Source of the DNA: Shewanella psychrotolerans
GTDB taxonomy: Bacteria; Pseudomonadota; Gammaproteobacteria; Enterobacterales; Shewanellaceae
Assembly: GCF_019457595.1 (NCBI RefSeq)
Contig: NZ_CP080419.1
Span: forward strand, 1,674,001-1,738,000
DNA: 64,000 bases
Direction of reading: 5' to 3'
Part shown: positions 47,257-54,280 of the stretch, piece by piece
How positions within the stretch are numbered: the first letter of the stretch is position 1
Layout of the letters: the number at the start of each line of letters is the position of its first letter
Notes under the pieces: generated by a model
What the model was told of the DNA's origin: nothing
The model's input: the letters and a program-made list of their open reading frames with translations, nothing else
The model's database searches: none
Made by a program: the position numbers and the translations under genes

Positions 47257-48056
47257 AGTGCTGTTTTCCCTTCAGCTATTCTGGCGTGGAGGCTCTCTAA
47301 TAGGCCTTTGATATTTTCATTTGGTTGAAAATGATGGTATCTGCCAAGCAGTGATACCGCATTCACTAAATAGGGTAATGCATAAAGCTGTGAGTTGGAT
47401 TCTTTTGAGTATTCAAGACATAAGTAGGCAAGCTGGATAAGTTGAATTTCCAATGCCCTGCCTACGTTCTGAACTGGATTAGAGGCCTGACGATGAAAAA
47501 GAGTACCTAGTTGAGTTAAATGGCTTTTAGCGTAATCCTCATTGTTTAATATAGCTCTATAGGTAATAACCTTCTCACCTCTGCTAAAAACGGGAGCAGC
47601 AAGATGGTCATTGATGATACCAAGCTGTACGCTTAATACTCCCCGTAATTCATTCAATTTTGCTTCTTGCTTTAAATGGGCCACTTGAGCTTCCATTGCT
47701 AGTCTACTTAGTGATGTTTCCTCTTTAGTCTCAGCCAGTTCTTGACGTGTTAGAGCTAGCTCTTGTCGTGACAGGGATAGCTCATCTCGTTGCATTTTGA
47801 GGGACCAAACAAGTAGGCCGACGGTAGCAAATCCTAGAACTGGATTAAGCACTCCCCCAACATAGTCACCGAAAGCGCCAAAGTCAGCTTGATTACCCCA
47901 GCTACCGCTGAAGTTCATAAAATAGAGCGCAAGAATACATGCACCTAGTAGGGCAAGCAGAATGATTAACCACTTAAATGAGAAGTCGTTGTTCACATCG
48001 GGTCTGATTTGCTGTTGGATAGCGTCTTGCTCTTGCTTTGAGTGATTGGTTGTCAT
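47253..48056 (-). CDS. putAbiC-like membrane protein (putative abortive infection), island 2
   Basis: 267 residues from the ATG at 48056 with AAGGAAGG just upstream. Two membrane helices (about 29-49 and 68-86) flank FGAFGDYVGGVLNPVLGF, the signature of the 'putative phage abortive infection' (putAbiC) family. A coiled coil (about 88-135, MQRDELSLSRQELALTRQELAE) and a helical domain follow. Related proteins are linked to abortive infection, though the mechanism is not established. It is the only leftward gene inside the late region, so it has its own promoter and could be expressed in the lysogen. Confidence 0.82.
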   Translation of the reverse strand: MTTNHSKQEQDAIQQQIRPDVNNDFSFKWLIILLALLGACILALYFMNFSGSWGNQADFGAFGDYVGGVLNPVLGFATVGLLVWSLKMQRDELSLSRQELALTRQELAETKEETSLSRLAMEAQVAHLKQEAKLNELRGVLSVQLGIINDHLAAPVFSRGEKVITYRAILNNEDYAKSHLTQLGTLFHRQASNPVQNVGRALEIQLIQLAYLCLEYSKESNSQLYALPYLVNAVSLLGRYHHFQPNENIKGLLESLHARIAEGKTAL

Positions 48057-48348
48057 GTGCCTTCCTTGGGGGGACAAAATAGATGTCCATGATTCTACGT
48101 CGTCAGTCATAGCATATCAAAACCTAAAACGTCTCAGCAGCGATTTAAGCCTTGCTTTGTACTACTGACTATCATGGCTCACAGTGAGAGGGATTAACCG
48201 ATTTAAGGGAGATTTAAACGGGTTTTAAAGTAGGTTATTGAATGCTTGCTAATGCTTTTAGTGTTACTTTTGATTGGTTACTGGTAAAATGCGGGTACGC
48301 CATAAACCACTAATAATAAAGCGACGTAGAGCAAAATTAAGGATAGTT

Positions 48349-49266
48349 ATGCATTCAATCAGCATGTATTCAGTTTCTGTCAGGGATCGAGCAGTAAGAA
48401 ACGCAGATAACAAAAATGGTAATTTAGAGTTAAGTAACTTAAGAGGAAAAGACTTATTAGTCTATTTAAAGACCTTTCTGAAAGATAGAGAGAAAGATTA
48501 CTTCAAACTAGTGGACTCTGCTGGCAATGAGATTAACTCTGTATTCAAAACCACCCAAACAACTGTTGATGATAGATTTATTTCGGGGTGGGTTGAGTAT
48601 GGGCATTATGGTGTTCCGGGTAAGCTCATCAACGTAGATAATTCAAATAATGTTTTTAAAAAATCGAAGAGTGATAGTGATATAAGTCACTTATATTACT
48701 GCTTCTATATACCGAAAGGCAGCCATTATGGTGTTGCCTTGTTTCACAAGATAGGTACTGTTGGGGCCAAAAGCGTTATTGAGGACTTGTTTAATGAAGA
48801 TAATGAGTTTCCAAATTGGTCTAAAGGGCTAAAACTTAGGATTAAGCCCTTAACACGTGAAACTGATGTAAGAAATTGGATGAGGAAAGCACAAGTTAAA
48901 AAAATTGTTCTTGAAAAGTTCAAGGATAAAGATCAATTTTCTGATGTAGCCAATAAGTTATCAAAGGATGCTCACATGAGTATGACTATAACTGCCCCAA
49001 GAGGTGATTTTCTTGGCTCACTTTTCGATTGGAACAGTGCCGATTATTCAGAAACCGTTGAGTTGCTTGAAGATATGTGTGCTGAAGTGAAAACAGAGAT
49101 TGATGTATCAGGGAAAAGAAGGATGACTACACTTTCCAACCAAGGTACAGAGTCTAAAATTGATATCACAAGTGCTGATGTAAAGATGACAGATAATTTT
49201 CCTCGTTTTTCATCGATTGATACGTTTGCAAAATCTCTTGCGAAAGACTTATCAAGCTCATTTTAA
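48349..49266 (+). CDS. Soluble protein of unknown family, first gene of a two-gene unit
   Basis: 305 residues from the ATG at 48349 (AAGGA six bases upstream). I do not recognise a family. It has no membrane segment. Beta-rich stretches are seen near the start (SISMYSVSVRDRAVR), at 75-90 (RFISGWVEYGHYG) and 115-135 (LYYCFYIPKGSHYGVALFHKIG), then a helical, lysine-rich middle and a Ser/Asp-rich C-terminus. Base composition is visibly AT-rich compared with the phage structural genes. It has its own 290-bp upstream region, divergent from the putAbiC-like gene, and is followed after 18 bp by a membrane protein gene. Confidence 0.72.
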   Translation: MHSISMYSVSVRDRAVRNADNKNGNLELSNLRGKDLLVYLKTFLKDREKDYFKLVDSAGNEINSVFKTTQTTVDDRFISGWVEYGHYGVPGKLINVDNSNNVFKKSKSDSDISHLYYCFYIPKGSHYGVALFHKIGTVGAKSVIEDLFNEDNEFPNWSKGLKLRIKPLTRETDVRNWMRKAQVKKIVLEKFKDKDQFSDVANKLSKDAHMSMTITAPRGDFLGSLFDWNSADYSETVELLEDMCAEVKTEIDVSGKRRMTTLSNQGTESKIDITSADVKMTDNFPRFSSIDTFAKSLAKDLSSSF

Positions 49267-49284
49267 TAAGGTTAGGGAGGCGTG

Positions 49285-49818
49285 ATGACAAGTAAAGTCA
49301 ATATAAATCAAGTTATCCGTAGGCATTTCGATACCTTTAAAGATAAGGAGATGCATTACAAGCCTGTAGATTTATTTTTGTTCTTTGGTATCCCAGGAAT
49401 ACTATCGTTAACTGCTTGTTTTTATAGTTACGAGTTTACGCAAGCTGTTATTAGCAATCTAATTAATATTGAAGCTTTGTTGTCTGGCTTGCTGCTTAAT
49501 TTATTAGTATTGGTCTACTCATTGAAAGAACGTACACCTAAAGTTAATGTAGAGGTAGAAGGATGGAAAGAGCTTCAACTCAAGCATCAGGTAGTTAATG
49601 AGGTGTTTTTCAATGTAGCCTTTTCAACTTTGACTGGGTTTATTATGTTAATTCTGACGGTGTTACATAACTTTGCTGACGGAATTAGCATTAAAGGAGT
49701 TTACCTTAATGGTAATGTTATTGATCCATTGATTATATTTTTTGGATTTAACTTAATATTGAACTTCATGATGATTATTAAAAGGATTTCAGCTCTTTTT
49801 TGTAATGAAGGTGATTAA
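49285..49818 (+). CDS. Four-helix membrane protein, second gene of the unit
   Basis: 177 residues from the ATG at 49285 with GGAGG 4 bases upstream. Four hydrophobic helices are predicted by eye: about 28-49, 52-80, 107-128 and 146-167, with a charged loop (KERTPKVNVEVEGWKEL) between the second and third. No enzyme motif is seen. A soluble sensor-like protein cotranscribed with a small multi-pass protein is the layout of several anti-phage systems (for example Kiwa, whose KwaA is a four-helix protein of similar size), but I see no sequence match to KwaA and the order is reversed. Confidence 0.72.
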   Translation: MTSKVNINQVIRRHFDTFKDKEMHYKPVDLFLFFGIPGILSLTACFYSYEFTQAVISNLINIEALLSGLLLNLLVLVYSLKERTPKVNVEVEGWKELQLKHQVVNEVFFNVAFSTLTGFIMLILTVLHNFADGISIKGVYLNGNVIDPLIIFFGFNLILNFMMIIKRISALFCNEGD

Positions 49819-49825
49819 GAATTTA

Positions 49826-49851
49826 ACTAATCCCGAAACCTTTCCAATCCG
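49826..49851 (+). promoter_or_regulatory. Shared 26-bp motif before the head operon (PI position)
   Basis: Identical over 26 bases to 39204-39229 (ACTAATCCCG ... CCAATCCG) and placed 58 bp before the protease start. Mu has its late promoter PI at this place. The flanks differ, so the motif itself is under selection or recently shared. Confidence 0.65.
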
Positions 49852-49877
49852 CTAGGTAAGCCACCTAAGCAAAAATG

Positions 49878-49909
49878 GGCACTCCAATGTTATTGAGAGT
49901 GCCTTTTTT
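49878..49909 (+). terminator. Terminator-like hairpin touching the protease start codon
   Basis: GGCACTC / GAGTGCC with an inner CAAT/ATTG stem and a one-base bulge, then six T residues directly before the ATG at 49910. The sequence differs from the lysis-operon hairpin, but the plan is the same: outer stem, single mismatch or bulge, four-pair inner stem, T run, ATG. Confidence 0.78.
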
Positions 49910-51061
49910 ATGCCAGCAACATCGACCGCTTTTGGTTTCGCCGCCCTAAGCAGCCAGCTAAACGCTAACACTGAAACTGCCTTTGTGGTGGCCGAAGATG
50001 GTTATATTCAGGCGCTGCCTGATGGCCTGTTTGCGTCGGTAGATGGTCGACCAGCCGATGTAAAAAGTGGCAAGTGGCTAATGGATGCCACCGCCTTTGC
50101 TGCGCTGCAGGCAAATACCCCGCATAAATCCGGTGATCTGGTTATCGACTACGAACACCAAACCCTCAACAAAGAAAAAAACGGCCAACCCGCCCCCGCT
50201 GCAGGTTGGTTCGGTATCGATGATGTGCAATATCGACAGGGCGAAGGTTTATTCATAAAGCCGCGCTTTACCGATAACGCCATCGCCTACCTTAATGCCA
50301 AAGAATACAAGTATTTCAGCTTGGTGTTTGGCTACGACACCATTACAGGTCGCCCTCAATATATCCACTCAGCCGCGCTAACGAATCGTCCTGGCGTAGA
50401 CGGCATGTTGCCGTTAGCACAGCTGAGCGCCAATTGGCCCCAACCTAACAGCACTCATGCTAATCAAAGCAAAAATCAACCGGAGGAACGCAATGTGAAC
50501 CCACTATTAAAAAAGTTATTGGAAGGGCTAGGTATCGAGCTGGCATCTGATGCAGAAGCATTAACCGCTGAGCAAGAAACTGCCGCCTTAAGTGCACTTG
50601 ATGAACTCAGCACTGCAGCGGCCAGCGTTGATGTTTTAAATCAGCGCATTGTTGCGTTGTCGACTAACGCAAATGATGAAGTAAACCTTAGCGAGTACGT
50701 ACCTGTTGCCACGGTGAACGCATTGCGCGACCAGCTGGCGCAGCTCAGTGCCCAAAACGGTCTGCTCACCATCGACCAAGCGGTGAAAGATGCTGTCGAT
50801 GAGGGCCGAGTATTGGCCTGCGAGCAAGACTATTTGCTGGCACTGGGTAAGCAGCAAGGCATGGCAGCGTTAACCGCGCATCTTGATGGGCGTAAGCCGA
50901 TTAATGCGCTGACCACCACCCAAACCACCACGGTGGCTAAGCCTGAAAAGAAAGACAACCTTGCCGCCTTGTCGGCAGATGAAAAGCAACTTGCCGATGC
51001 CTGGGGTATGTCACATGACGACTATGCCAAAGCAAAGGCCGCAGATAAGGAGCAAAGCTAA
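49910..51061 (+). CDS. Prohead protease (Mu gene I-like) with scaffold region
   Basis: 383 residues. The N-terminal half (about 1-185) is the Mu-type protease with VIDYEHQTLNKEKNGQPAPAAGW (catalytic His region) and YFSLVFGYD...SAALTNRPGVDGM (catalytic Ser region is expected before this). The C-terminal half is helical and acidic, as in a scaffold. The ATG follows a terminator T run, without a Shine-Dalgarno sequence. Its stop overlaps the capsid start (TAATGG). Confidence 0.9.
   Translation: MPATSTAFGFAALSSQLNANTETAFVVAEDGYIQALPDGLFASVDGRPADVKSGKWLMDATAFAALQANTPHKSGDLVIDYEHQTLNKEKNGQPAPAAGWFGIDDVQYRQGEGLFIKPRFTDNAIAYLNAKEYKYFSLVFGYDTITGRPQYIHSAALTNRPGVDGMLPLAQLSANWPQPNSTHANQSKNQPEERNVNPLLKKLLEGLGIELASDAEALTAEQETAALSALDELSTAAASVDVLNQRIVALSTNANDEVNLSEYVPVATVNALRDQLAQLSAQNGLLTIDQAVKDAVDEGRVLACEQDYLLALGKQQGMAALTAHLDGRKPINALTTTQTTTVAKPEKKDNLAALSADEKQLADAWGMSHDDYAKAKAADKEQS
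50495..51061 (+). CDS. Nested scaffold protein start (Mu gene Z-like)
   Basis: An in-frame GTG at 50495 (codon 196 of the protease gene) has GGAGG at 50482-50486, 8 bases upstream, and would give a 188-residue protein starting VNPLLKKLLEGLGIEL. Mu makes its scaffold Z from an in-frame internal start of gene I in the same way. The internal ribosome site is stronger than that of the full-length gene, which fits the excess of scaffold needed for head assembly. Confidence 0.72.
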   Translation: MNPLLKKLLEGLGIELASDAEALTAEQETAALSALDELSTAAASVDVLNQRIVALSTNANDEVNLSEYVPVATVNALRDQLAQLSAQNGLLTIDQAVKDAVDEGRVLACEQDYLLALGKQQGMAALTAHLDGRKPINALTTTQTTTVAKPEKKDNLAALSADEKQLADAWGMSHDDYAKAKAADKEQS

Positions 51062-51987
51062 TGGCTGCAATTAATTCCGCCGTGCTGCAAGGGCTACGCA
51101 CTATGGTGCGCAGCGAGTTTCAAAATGCACTCGCGAATGTTGACCCCTTGTATCTAAAGGTCGCCAGCGTGGTGCCCAGTAACACCAAGAGCAACACCTA
51201 TGGCTGGCTGGGTTCTATGCCGTCGTTTCGTGAGTGGATTGGTGATCGCGTTATCAACTCGATTAAAGAGCATGGTTACTCAATCACTAACCGCACCTTC
51301 GAAAACACCATCGGTATTAGCCGTGATGATGTTGAAGATGACACCGTGGGTACCTACAAGCCTATGGTGCAGATGTTGGCGCAAGAGGGGCAAGAGTTCC
51401 CCGACGACTTGGTGTTTGAAATGCTCGCAGCAGGCTTTACCACTGCTTGCTATGACGGCCAAAACTTCTTTGATACCGACCACCCTGTTAACCCTAAGCA
51501 TGACGGCACAGGTGTTGATGTTTCTGTGGCCAACATGGTCGATGAAACGGGCACGGGGTACACAGGTGAGCCGTGGTTCCTGCTCGATACCACGCGCCCA
51601 TTGAAGCCGCTTATCTTCCAGGAGCGCCGTAAGTTGGATTTAAACACCTTGTTTAACCCAACCGATCCAGCGGTGTGGACGGCAAACGAGTTTCAGTTTG
51701 GTGCTGATATGCGCTGTGAAGCGGGCTTTGGTTTTTGGCAGATGGCGTTTGCCAACAAGCGCGACTTAAATGCCGACAACCTGTGGGATGCCATCGAGAA
51801 GATGAAAGCCTTCACCCGTGATGGCGGCAAGAAACTCAAGATACGTCCAAGCCTGCTAGTTGTTCCAGCAAGCCTAGAGAAAACCGCGACTAAGTTGCTG
51901 ACGCGTGAACTCGTTAACGAAGACGGCACCACCGTCGAGAACGAGCTGAAAGGCAAAGTCGAGCTGTTGGTTGTCCCTCAGCTGTAA
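51061..51987 (+). CDS. Major capsid protein (Mu gpT-like)
   Basis: 308 residues: NSAVLQGLRTMVRSEFQNAL, YGWLGSMPSFREWIGDRVI, the NTIGISRDDVEDDTVGTY block and DGQNFFDTDHPV are characteristic of the Mu gpT family with an HK97-type fold. It follows the protease/scaffold gene with a one-base overlap, as in Mu. Confidence 0.95.
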   Translation: MAAINSAVLQGLRTMVRSEFQNALANVDPLYLKVASVVPSNTKSNTYGWLGSMPSFREWIGDRVINSIKEHGYSITNRTFENTIGISRDDVEDDTVGTYKPMVQMLAQEGQEFPDDLVFEMLAAGFTTACYDGQNFFDTDHPVNPKHDGTGVDVSVANMVDETGTGYTGEPWFLLDTTRPLKPLIFQERRKLDLNTLFNPTDPAVWTANEFQFGADMRCEAGFGFWQMAFANKRDLNADNLWDAIEKMKAFTRDGGKKLKIRPSLLVVPASLEKTATKLLTRELVNEDGTTVENELKGKVELLVVPQL

Positions 51988-52055
51988 GCACTGGTTAAAC
52001 GGCACTGGGAGCAAGGACGCCCCCAACCTCTAACTGAACTAGGAGTAACAATGAA

Positions 52056-52508
52056 ATGGCTAAAACTGTATCAACAATTCAAGTCCTTCTTGTGGTCTGT
52101 ATGGCGCAAACTGGCTACCGCCGTGCGGGCGTGGCGCTTACTAAAGGCGACAACCACCTACCGCTGGCCGATTTGTCGGATCAACAAATTGCTGCGTTTA
52201 AGGCTGACAAACGTTTGCGGGTATCGGTGGTTGATGTGGCACCAGCGCAGGGGAGTGTGGAGCTTTCAGACGGTGATAAGACATTAGGCATAGATCTTAC
52301 GGGTCACATTGCTGGCGTGAAGGAGCTTGACGGCACGCCCAAAGCCCTTGATGAGTTAACTGTAAAGGAACTCAAAGAGATGGCCGAGCAGATGGAGATT
52401 GCCGATTTTAAACCGATGAAGAAAGCCGAACTTGTGGCGGCAATTTCAGCGGTTCAAGTTACTGTCCCTAATGAAGCAATCGTGCCCTCAAATGAGAGTG
52501 GTGAATAA
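52056..52508 (+). CDS. Mu gp35-like (HI1506-related) protein
   Basis: 150 residues. The N-terminal part (1-60) resembles a small beta protein of the HI1506/gp35 type. The C-terminal part has a SAP/Rho-N-like helix-extended-helix (LDELTVKELKEMAEQMEIADFKPMKKAELVAAI). It lies between the capsid and DUF1320 genes as in Mu. A GGAGTAAC site serves ATG 52056; an out-of-frame ATG at 52051 is a shadow. Confidence 0.78.
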   Translation: MAKTVSTIQVLLVVCMAQTGYRRAGVALTKGDNHLPLADLSDQQIAAFKADKRLRVSVVDVAPAQGSVELSDGDKTLGIDLTGHIAGVKELDGTPKALDELTVKELKEMAEQMEIADFKPMKKAELVAAISAVQVTVPNEAIVPSNESGE

Positions 52509-52510
52509 CC

Positions 52511-52951
52511 ATGGCCCAAGTGATGTACGCCACCACAGCTAACATGCTCAGCCGCTTTGGCGAGCAAGATCTTATCTTGCTGACCGAACGCGAGGACAGC
52601 ACGCCAGGTGAAATTAATCTTGAGGTGTTAACCCAAGCGCTTATCGATGCCAGCGCCGAGATTGATGGCTACATTGTGGGCCGCTACACCTTGCCTTTGG
52701 TAACAGTACCAACGGTGCTTGAGCGTAACTGCTGTGATATCGCCCGTTACTTTTTGTACGGTGATCGTGCGCCCGAACAAGTAGAGAAGCGCTACCAAGC
52801 CGTGGTGAAGTATTTAACCTCGGTCAGTAAAGGCGACATTAGTTTGGGGCTGGCTGATACGGGCGAAAGCGCAGACCAAAGCGAGCTAACTGTCGTGGTT
52901 GAAAGCGCTGGCAGTGTGTTTAGCCGCCAATCATCTAAGGGGTTTATCTGA
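52511..52951 (+). CDS. DUF1320 protein (Mu gp36-like head-tail connector)
   Basis: 146 residues, starting YATTANMLSRFGEQDLILLTERE and with DASAEIDGYIVGRYTLPL, signatures of DUF1320. Such proteins are thought to form the head-tail adaptor ring. It overlaps the next gene by one base. Confidence 0.88.
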   Translation: MAQVMYATTANMLSRFGEQDLILLTEREDSTPGEINLEVLTQALIDASAEIDGYIVGRYTLPLVTVPTVLERNCCDIARYFLYGDRAPEQVEKRYQAVVKYLTSVSKGDISLGLADTGESADQSELTVVVESAGSVFSRQSSKGFI

Positions 52952-53406
52952 TGTTTGACATTAAAGATGACTACTTAGTGGCGGGCGATGCGTTGACCGA
53001 ATTACTGGCCCCATTGTTAGCCAATAAGACCTTAAAAAAGGTCTACCAGGCAAACGAGCTAAGCGAAGTGGATGAGCGCAGCCAGGTCACACCTGCCGCC
53101 CACCTGCTTTATATGGGGGATGTATTACCCGATACCGCCCAAGGCGGCGCGACAACTCAGATAAAGCAGACCTGGCTAGTCGTGCTGGCTTGCCGCTTAT
53201 CGATACATGAGCGCAGTGCGGGTGAGTTACTCACTCGCACATTAAGTGCCATCGCGGGCAAAACCGTAGTGATGGATGGCCAGAAACTTGGCCCGTTCTT
53301 GCGTACTAACAGCCCAATTAAACCTCGTTTCAGTAAGAGCCATGGTTATTACCCGTTGGCCTTTACTGTGCAGTGTCGTTTTAACCCCAACCTAAAAGCT
53401 TATTGA
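52951..53406 (+). CDS. DUF1834 protein (Mu gp37-like)
   Basis: 151 residues of the gp37/DUF1834 family (AHLLYMGDVLPDTAQGGATTQIKQTWLVVLACR). It is probably a head-tail joining or tail terminator protein, by position between the connector and the tail tube. Coupled to the previous gene. Confidence 0.85.
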   Translation: MFDIKDDYLVAGDALTELLAPLLANKTLKKVYQANELSEVDERSQVTPAAHLLYMGDVLPDTAQGGATTQIKQTWLVVLACRLSIHERSAGELLTRTLSAIAGKTVVMDGQKLGPFLRTNSPIKPRFSKSHGYYPLAFTVQCRFNPNLKAY

Positions 53407-53416
53407 GGAACTATCT

Positions 53417-54172
53417 ATGAGTGGATTACTCGTTGCAGGCAACTTCTTTGTTGACCGCTTAAATGCCCTAGGGCAATCGACTGGGATCATCGGTCCCATT
53501 AACACCACTAAGTTGGCGGTGAAAACCGACGCCGATGAAAAAGTGCGTGGCAGTAAAAAGAAAGCCAACTATGGCCAGGCATTAAGCGTGGTAAAAATCG
53601 CTAAGCCTGTTGAAGTGGAATGGATGTTCGATGACCAACCCGCTGAGCTTATCGCGATGGCGCTGCTGGGCGACACCCAAGTGATTAACTCAGGCAGCGG
53701 CACCCTAACCGATGAAGCCTTAACCCTGCCTACGGGGCTGCGCTGGGCACAGCTGCCACAGTCCAACTTTGCGGCAGTGGGTTTTGATGTGAAAAAAGAT
53801 GCCGCCACATTAGTGCTCGGCACCGACTATGAAGTGAACTATGCCCTTGGTTTAGTGCGTGCGGTCAAAGGTGGCGCGGTCGAAGCGGGTGGTGAGGTGT
53901 TGGTGACAGGCCAGCACAATGCCATTAGCGGCACCTTAGTCAAAGGTGGGATTAACGCCCAGGTGCGTGCGCGCATCTTTGGTGAAGGCACCAACTTAGA
54001 GACAGGTAAGCCGATTAAGCTCGATATCTTCGATGCCAGCTTATCACCCACTGCGGCGCTTGATTTTGCTGCCAGTGAGTTTGTGAGTGCCACGCTTGCG
54101 GGTAAGGCCCAATTAGTCGCAGGTAAAGATCATCCGTTTGAATATGCCGAGCTAGACGCCCCTGCGGCCTAG
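53417..54172 (+). CDS. Probable tail tube protein (siphovirus type)
   Basis: 251 residues (MSGLLVAGNFFVDRLNALGQSTGIIGPINTT...), rich in beta strands with alternating Ala/Gly/Thr. Its place, after the joining protein and before the tape measure, is that of the major tail tube protein. No sheath gene follows, unlike Mu. The family is not firmly recognised, so the role rests on position and composition. Confidence 0.72.
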   Translation: MSGLLVAGNFFVDRLNALGQSTGIIGPINTTKLAVKTDADEKVRGSKKKANYGQALSVVKIAKPVEVEWMFDDQPAELIAMALLGDTQVINSGSGTLTDEALTLPTGLRWAQLPQSNFAAVGFDVKKDAATLVLGTDYEVNYALGLVRAVKGGAVEAGGEVLVTGQHNAISGTLVKGGINAQVRARIFGEGTNLETGKPIKLDIFDASLSPTAALDFAASEFVSATLAGKAQLVAGKDHPFEYAELDAPAA

Positions 54173-54188
54173 TTAAGCAGCGGATGTG

Positions 54189-54223
54189 GCTAAAGAGCAG
54201 TGATTAATATCTTGCCCTTTAGC
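54189..54223 (+). other. Hairpin in the spacer between tail tube and tape measure genes
   Basis: GCTAAAGAGC pairs with GCCCTTTAGC (one mismatch) across a 15-base loop in the 108-bp gap. No T run follows, so it is not a standard terminator. It may tune the ratio of tube to tape measure mRNA. Confidence 0.45.
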
Positions 54224-54280
54224 GCCGCATTAACCCCTCTTTAAATCAGCGTTAAACCAGAGAAATAAACGAGAACAGCA

